Shown here: positions 14,799 to 18,492 of the stretch, piece after piece | Numbering within the stretch: position 1 is the first letter of the stretch | Layout of the letters: every line of letters starts with the position of its first letter | DNA from: Bacteroidota bacterium | GTDB lineage: Bacteria; Bacteroidota; Bacteroidia; UKL13-3 | Reading direction: 5' to 3' | Length of the DNA stretch: 18,492 nt | NCBI GenBank assembly: GCA_010027395.1 | Contig: RGVD01000022.1 | Span: 1-18,492 of the forward strand | Notes under the pieces: generated by a model | Databases searched by the model: none | The model's input: the letters and a program-made list of their open reading frames with translations, nothing else | Told to the model about the DNA's origin: nothing | Program-made: the position numbers and the translations under genes

Positions 14799-16151
14799 TT
14801 ATCTCTTCCTCACCCAAAAATAAACAGGAATTCCTGCCAAAACAATGGCCAATCCAGGGTAGGTATAATTGGGTTTGTAAATCAAAAGACTCACACAAAT
14901 CACACTAGCCATGATGATATACAAAGCAGGTAAATAGGGGTAGGCAAAAACTTTATAAGGTCTTGGTAGATCGGCTTGCTTTTTTCTTAAAACAAACAAA
15001 GCTGCTACAGTTAGAATATAAAACAATAATACCGCAAACACCACATAATCCAACAAGTCGCCATAAGAGCCTGAAAGGGTTAAAAGACTTGCCCAAATGG
15101 CTTGAATGATAAGTGCATATTGCGGAGATTGATTTTTATTAAGCTTTTCGGCTTGTTTGAAAAATAGTTGGTCCTTAGCCATTGCAAAATATACCCTTGC
15201 CCCACTAAGGCATAATCCATTAATACAACCAAAAGTAGACACCATAATTAACACTGCCATAAGCACTGAGCCCATGTCTCCAAAAACGGTTTGCATTAAC
15301 AAGGTTCCCACCCTGTCAGAAGGTACATTTTTAATGGCCTCAAAAGGCAATGCTTTTACATAAACGATATTGATTAAAATATAAATGAACAAAACACTTC
15401 CAGTACCAATCAATAGTGAACGAGGCACATTTTTCTCAGGCTTGTCAATTTCACTTGCCGTGAAAGTAATATTGTTCCAGGCATCGCTTGAGAAAATAGA
15501 ACCCACCAATGCTGCACAAAACACCCCAATGGATAGGCCAGGACTATTATCAACCATAATGCTACTTGAGCTAATGACATCTCCTGAATGGTTCAACACA
15601 AAATAAAGCCCTGCGATGATTACAAAAACAAGCGCAATGATTTTAGCGGATGTGAAAATATTTTGAATAAGAGCACCCGATTTTATCTCTCTAAAATTAC
15701 TTAAACTAAGTGTCCAAATAACCACAATGCCTAATATTTGAGCCGCACTGATTTTAAAATTAGCTACTTGAAACAATACATTGTTTTCTGAAAACACAGG
15801 AAATAAAACGGCCGAAAATTTAGCAAATGCAACAGCCACGGCTGCAATGGTGCCGCTTTGTATAACGGTGAATAATGTCCATCCATATAAGAAGCCAAAC
15901 AAGGGGCCATAGGCTTCTTTCAGGTACACATATTGCCCACCTGCTTTGGGCATTGAAGCTGCTAATTCGCCATAACTTAATGCAGCTAAAAGTGTTAGAA
16001 TAGCCGTTACAACCCACGCCAAAATAAGATTCATGGGGCTGCCTAAATCCCTTGCCATGCCGGATGAAACTATGAAGATTCCAGAGCCAATCATGCTACC
16101 CATCACAATCATGCTAGAGTCGAAAAGGCTTAATTTTTTGATATGATTCAT
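14799..16151 (-). CDS. APC-family amino acid permease
   Basis: A 450-residue inner-membrane secondary transporter of the amino acid-polyamine-organocation superfamily, closest in feel to the LAT/amino-acid exchanger group. The unwound substrate-binding motif IGSGIF is at 21-26 in the first helix. About twelve hydrophobic helices can be picked out, with the conserved SYGELAASMPKAGGQYVYLKEAYGP-type loop (59-82) and, near the middle, SDAWNNITFTASEIDKPEKN, where substrate and partner contacts lie in relatives. Substrate cannot be told; there is no sign of a heavy-chain partner. It starts at ATG 16151, 12 bp after the gmhB-like stop, so the two share a transcript. Its stop borders the short-word array. 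Confidence 0.93.
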   Translation of the reverse strand: MNHIKKLSLFDSSMIVMGSMIGSGIFIVSSGMARDLGSPMNLILAWVVTAILTLLAALSYGELAASMPKAGGQYVYLKEAYGPLFGFLYGWTLFTVIQSGTIAAVAVAFAKFSAVLFPVFSENNVLFQVANFKISAAQILGIVVIWTLSLSNFREIKSGALIQNIFTSAKIIALVFVIIAGLYFVLNHSGDVISSSSIMVDNSPGLSIGVFCAALVGSIFSSDAWNNITFTASEIDKPEKNVPRSLLIGTGSVLFIYILINIVYVKALPFEAIKNVPSDRVGTLLMQTVFGDMGSVLMAVLIMVSTFGCINGLCLSGARVYFAMAKDQLFFKQAEKLNKNQSPQYALIIQAIWASLLTLSGSYGDLLDYVVFAVLLFYILTVAALFVLRKKQADLPRPYKVFAYPYLPALYIIMASVICVSLLIYKPNYTYPGLAIVLAGIPVYFWVRKR

Positions 16152-16163
16152 ATGATAAATATG

Positions 16164-16655
16164 TTAAGCCTTTGAGCAAATTTGTTGGGCATGCGGCAAC
16201 CAATTTTCATTTGATTCAATTAGAATTCCATTTACCCCAACTGCTTCTCCGCAATCAATATCACGTTGTTTATCGCCAATAAAAAAACTTTGTTTAGGGT
16301 CGATATGGTATTTCGAAACAGCTTTTTCAACCATCAAACTACCCGGTTTGCGACACAAGCAATGTGATACAATAGGGTGGTGTGGACAGTAATAAATTTC
16401 AGTAATTTCGATACCATGCTTTCGCAATTCACTCAACATAAAATCATGAATAGTAGAAAGTGTTTCGTGGGTGTATTCGCCTTTGGCAATGCCGCCTTGG
16501 TTTGTAATCACTATTAATAGGTAGCCATTATCAGAAAAAAGTTTTAGACCTTCATAGATATGGTCCAATAATTTAAAATCCTCAAATCGTTTGATGTAAT
16601 CACCCACTTCATGGTTTAGCACACCATCTCTATCTAAAAATATTGCTTTTTGCAT
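16164..16655 (-). CDS. gmhB: HAD-IIIA phosphatase, GmhB-like (heptose 1,7-bisphosphate 7-phosphatase)
   Basis: A 163-residue cytosolic HAD phosphatase. Motif I FLDRDGVLN gives nucleophile D8 and acid-base D10; motif II ITNQGGIAKGEY carries T51-N52; K103 lies in CRKP; motif III is GDKQRDID (D128, D132). The zinc-binding insert has C90 and H92 (CPHH) and C99 and C101 (CLCRKP), matching GmhB and not the plain HAD phosphatases. In lipopolysaccharide synthesis GmhB removes the 7-phosphate of D-glycero-D-manno-heptose 1,7-bisphosphate. No other heptose gene is present in the window, so histidinol phosphatase or another sugar phosphatase remains possible. First gene of a two-gene minus-strand unit with the permease; divergent from the GT2 gene. 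Confidence 0.88.
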   Translation of the reverse strand: MQKAIFLDRDGVLNHEVGDYIKRFEDFKLLDHIYEGLKLFSDNGYLLIVITNQGGIAKGEYTHETLSTIHDFMLSELRKHGIEITEIYYCPHHPIVSHCLCRKPGSLMVEKAVSKYHIDPKQSFFIGDKQRDIDCGEAVGVNGILIESNENWLPHAQQICSKA

Positions 16656-16678
16656 GGGTTACAATGTTAAATTTTTTC

Positions 16679-16728
16679 TCAATAATAACATCAAAATTGA
16701 ATTATTGTACGTTTAGTCTTATTATTGA
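16679..16728. promoter_or_regulatory. Perfect 10-bp inverted repeat between divergent genes
   Basis: TCAATAATAA (16679-16688) and TTATTATTGA (16719-16728) are exact reverse complements 30 bp apart, in the 82-bp gap between the divergent gmhB-like and GT2 genes. Position and symmetry fit a shared operator or paired promoter elements, but the arms are A/T-only except one base and could be chance. Confidence 0.3.
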
Positions 16729-16737
16729 AAAAATTCC

Positions 16738-17472
16738 GTGATACCAAGAATAGTAATTATACCGACCTACAACGAGAAAGAAAATATTGAAGATATTATC
16801 CGTAAGGTTATATCACTAAATCCTGTTTTCAATATTCTTGTCGTTGATGATAACTCTCCTGATGGCACAGGGAAGATTGTAAAACATCTTCAAACCGAGT
16901 TTCCTGAGCAATTGTTCATGCTAGAACGCAAAGAAAAGAATGGACTTGGAACTGCCTATATTGATGGATTTAAATGGTGTATTCAAGAGGGATATGATTA
17001 TATTTTTGAGATGGATGCAGACTTTAGCCATAACCCAGATGATTTAATTAGGTTGTTTAAAGCCTGTGAAATGGGTGCTGACTTAGCTGTTGGTTCTCGA
17101 TACAAAACAGGTGTGAATGTAGTCAATTGGCCCATGAGTCGCGTGATGCTATCCTATTTTGCATCAGCCTATGTGCGCATGATTACCGGCATGGATATTA
17201 GAGATACCACTGCAGGTTTTGTTTGTTACAAAAGAGCCTTATTGGAACATATCAATTTGGAGAAAATAAAGTTTAGAGGTTACGCCTTCCAAATTGAAAT
17301 GAAATTTACGGCTTGGAAACACGGTTTTAAAATAGAAGAAGTGCCCATTATTTTCACTGATAGAACCAAAGGTGAATCTAAAATTTCAAGAGGCATTATC
17401 AAAGAAGCTATTTGGGGTGTGTTTAGCATGAAGCTAAGAAGTTTTTTTAAAAGCTATAACCAAATAGTATAA
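16738..17472 (+). CDS. GT2 glycosyltransferase, polyprenol monophosphomannose synthase-like
   Basis: A 244-residue family 2 glycosyltransferase like dolichol-phosphate mannose synthase. It would transfer mannose or another sugar from a nucleotide sugar to polyprenyl phosphate at the membrane's inner face. Seen: PTYNEKENI (9-17), VVDDNSPDGT (35-44), the metal-binding DAD in EMDADFSHNP (D93, D95), GSRY (119-122), DTTAGFVCYKR (156-166) and the C-terminal RTKGESKIS (209-217). No membrane helix follows the catalytic part, so it is the short soluble form. Start is GTG 16738: an in-frame TGA lies just upstream (16726-16728) and IPRIVIIPTYNE is the expected N-terminus. Two small exported-protein genes follow 34 bp later on the same strand. 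Confidence 0.93.
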   Translation: MIPRIVIIPTYNEKENIEDIIRKVISLNPVFNILVVDDNSPDGTGKIVKHLQTEFPEQLFMLERKEKNGLGTAYIDGFKWCIQEGYDYIFEMDADFSHNPDDLIRLFKACEMGADLAVGSRYKTGVNVVNWPMSRVMLSYFASAYVRMITGMDIRDTTAGFVCYKRALLEHINLEKIKFRGYAFQIEMKFTAWKHGFKIEEVPIIFTDRTKGESKISRGIIKEAIWGVFSMKLRSFFKSYNQIV

Positions 17473-17506
17473 TACAGGTTTCAATTCAGGTAATTATTCT
17501 CATCGA

Positions 17507-17659
17507 ATGAAAACTAAACACCTCATTAAAGTATTTATCGTCTTTGTTGTACTTTCTGTTTTGTATTCATCTTGTCACCAACGCTATTGGTTCAGAAGCA
17601 AAGTAAATTCAGAAAAAGACAGCGGCACTGTTGAAAAAAGTTATCAAATTGCATGGTAA
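17507..17659 (+). CDS. Tiny lipoprotein, 50 residues
   Basis: ATG 17507 to TAA 17659 encodes 50 residues. KTKHLIKVFIVFVVLSVLY is a signal peptide; SSC (C23) gives a relaxed lipobox of the kind accepted in Bacteroidota (Leu is at -4 rather than -3). The mature part would be 28 residues, HQRYWFRSKV then polar, ending QIAW. It would be anchored by lipid, with LolD-dependent sorting a possibility. Its stop overlaps the ATG of the next gene by 7 bp, showing coupling, and it starts 34 bp after the GT2 gene. I do not know a function; tiny lipoproteins with a YW-rich start occur in Bacteroidota. Confidence 0.7.
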   Translation: MKTKHLIKVFIVFVVLSVLYSSCHQRYWFRSKVNSEKDSGTVEKSYQIAW

Positions 17660-18156
17660 AAAAAGCGGCTATATACTTCATTTCCATTATTATTTTTCTT
17701 CTTTTTTCAGTGCATTTGCATGCGCAGAAAAATATTGAAATTGGGCAATTAGAAAATGGAATAATATCAATGAAGCAAAATATGTTAGGTCCTGCTACCA
17801 AAGCATTGGAGTGGACTTTTAGAGACGGAACCAAGGTGCAAGAACTGAAGATTGAGCAGATAGGAAATGGATATTTTTTAATTGCGGTTTGTAATTATAT
17901 GAACTACAAACGCAACGCTGCCATTAACTTAGATGTACAAGGGAATTTATTTGTGATGAATGAAGATGCCATGCTTAAAATATGCTCTGCAGTGGCTTGT
18001 CAAACTTGTAATTTTTTCGTTGAAAATAATAAGATAATTGCCTGCAAATGCGAACAAACCGGTAGCATCAGCAACCATTGCCATTACAAATCATCAATGG
18101 CATCTGCCTTTATTCAAAACCTGCAAAGGGCAATGAAGATGCAAGAAGAAAATTAG
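17653..18156 (+). CDS. Exported Cys-rich protein of unknown function
   Basis: A 167-residue protein with a clear signal peptide (VKKAAIYFISIIIFLLFSV, cleavage near HLHA-QK at 24), so periplasmic or secreted. The mature part has seven Cys, six of them crowded in 111-143 as C-x4-C-x2-C-x11-C-x-C-x9-C (ICSAVACQTC, ACKCEQTG, HCHYK), which suggests disulfides or a metal site. The middle part (DGTKVQELKIEQIGNGYFLI, 58-77) looks like a beta-rich fold. I do not recognise the family. ATG 17653 overlaps the lipoprotein stop by 7 bp. A weak terminator follows at 18162-18188, so it is the last gene of the GT2 transcript. Confidence 0.82.
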   Translation: MVKKAAIYFISIIIFLLFSVHLHAQKNIEIGQLENGIISMKQNMLGPATKALEWTFRDGTKVQELKIEQIGNGYFLIAVCNYMNYKRNAAINLDVQGNLFVMNEDAMLKICSAVACQTCNFFVENNKIIACKCEQTGSISNHCHYKSSMASAFIQNLQRAMKMQEEN

Positions 18157-18161
18157 ATTTG

Positions 18162-18188
18162 AAAGACACTTATTTCGTAGTGTTTTTT
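18162..18188 (+). terminator. Probable intrinsic terminator
   Basis: AAAGACACT (18162-18170) can pair with AGTGTTTTT (18179-18187), eight Watson-Crick pairs and one G-T pair, loop of 8 nt, with the T run forming part of the stem. It begins five bases after the stop of the Cys-rich gene. Stem is weak, so moderate confidence. Confidence 0.5.
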
Positions 18189-18238
18189 ATTCAAGAATTC
18201 CGATTCAATTTTATAACTAAGTTTAATTCCTGGTTATT

Positions 18239-18260
18239 CCCCTCCTTGGAGGGTTAGGGG
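18239..18260 (-). repeat. C-rich palindromic repeat, inverted copy
   Basis: CCCCTCCTTGGAGGGTTAGG plus GG; on the minus strand it reads CCCCTAACCCTCC then AAGGAGGGG, the same layout as the repeat at 13783-13806. The arms CCCTCC/GGAGGG (18240-18253) pair perfectly across two bases. Confidence 0.75.
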
Positions 18261-18419
18261 TGGGTTTTTAATGTATATTTTTACCAAATATTATAATCCA
18301 GATAAGACCATAATATTGTTTTAATGAAGTAGCAAGGAAAAGTCCATTGACTCCTGTCCAAATGGCGTTACGCCTCCGATCAAAACCTTTCAGATCCGCT
18401 CAGCACCACAAGGCAACTT

Positions 18420-18492
18420 GAAAATCAAAGTATTTTTGTTTTCTTTTTGATGCCTCAAAATGAAAATGAATAGTATCTTGATAGATGAATGC
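18420..18492 (+). repeat. Hairpin repeat element, copy 3 (cut by window edge)
   Basis: Begins GAAAATCAAAGTATTTTTG, then hairpin TTTTCTTTTTGA (18439-18450) / TCAAAATGAAAA (18455-18466) with one mismatch and loop TGCC, then GATAGATGAATGC at the window end, close to the end of copy 2. Confidence 0.65.

Larger units (their letters stand above)
18157..18492. other. 336-bp repeat-bearing tail without a gene
   Basis: After the terminator the region contains the inverted C/G-rich palindrome (18239-18260) and hairpin element copy 3, which runs to the window edge. Between, 18301-18419 shows nothing recognisable. No gene found on either strand. Confidence 0.7.

Noticed and set aside
14680..14898. Minus-strand 72-codon reading frame
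   Set aside because: It overlaps the permease in another frame and the degenerate word array; no independent support.
1..18492. A complete defence, secretion or mobile system
   Set aside because: No nuclease-helicase set, toxin-antitoxin pair, integrase or transposase could be found; most genes are core metabolism and envelope functions.

Overview
The window looks like a chromosomal piece of a low-GC Bacteroidota genome. The evidence is the AT-rich coding style, protein families typical of that phylum (LolD without its partners nearby, a TPR-adenylate cyclase, two-domain Usp, a Bacteroidota-type 591-residue orphan family), few Shine-Dalgarno sequences, several TTG/GTG starts, and a family of intergenic repeats common in Bacteroidota. 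The assignment rests on recalled family resemblance only; no database search was possible.

Layout. (1) 1-3762: a 5'-truncated TPR/coiled-coil/transmembrane class III adenylate cyclase, then a small HD phosphohydrolase and a two-domain universal stress protein 3 bp apart, closed by a clear intrinsic terminator. (2) 3780-5300: a short-chain-type polyprenyl diphosphate synthase facing a degenerate 2H phosphoesterase-like gene. (3) 5467-8021: lolD and a 591-residue conserved protein of unknown function. (4) 8153-11303, minus strand: an SAMHD1-like HD protein, and an overlapping pair consisting of a phage-type GNAT-like protein and miaA. (5) 11545-12516: a second, long-chain-type polyprenyl diphosphate synthase. 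(6) 12517-14798: about 2.3 kb that is almost entirely repeats and hairpins, with one small conserved gene (13881-14252) between two about 85-bp direct repeats. (7) 14799-16655, minus strand: gmhB-like phosphatase and an APC amino-acid permease. (8) 16738-18188: divergent polyprenol-phosphate-mannose-synthase-like GT2, a tiny lipoprotein and a Cys-rich exported protein, probably one transcript ending in a weak terminator. (9) 18189-18492: repeats again.

How genes fit together. Several genes touch isoprenoids: two prenyl diphosphate synthases of different predicted chain length, MiaA (uses dimethylallyl diphosphate) and a glycosyltransferase expected to use a polyprenyl phosphate. They are not one operon, so this may be chance. 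The cyclase, HD protein and Usp may form a signalling/stress neighbourhood (inference). No CRISPR array, transposase, integrase, tRNA or rRNA was seen. The best candidates for undescribed biology are the 591-residue orphan family, the GNAT-like/miaA overlap, the degenerate 2H protein, and the uniformly oriented hairpin repeat family.
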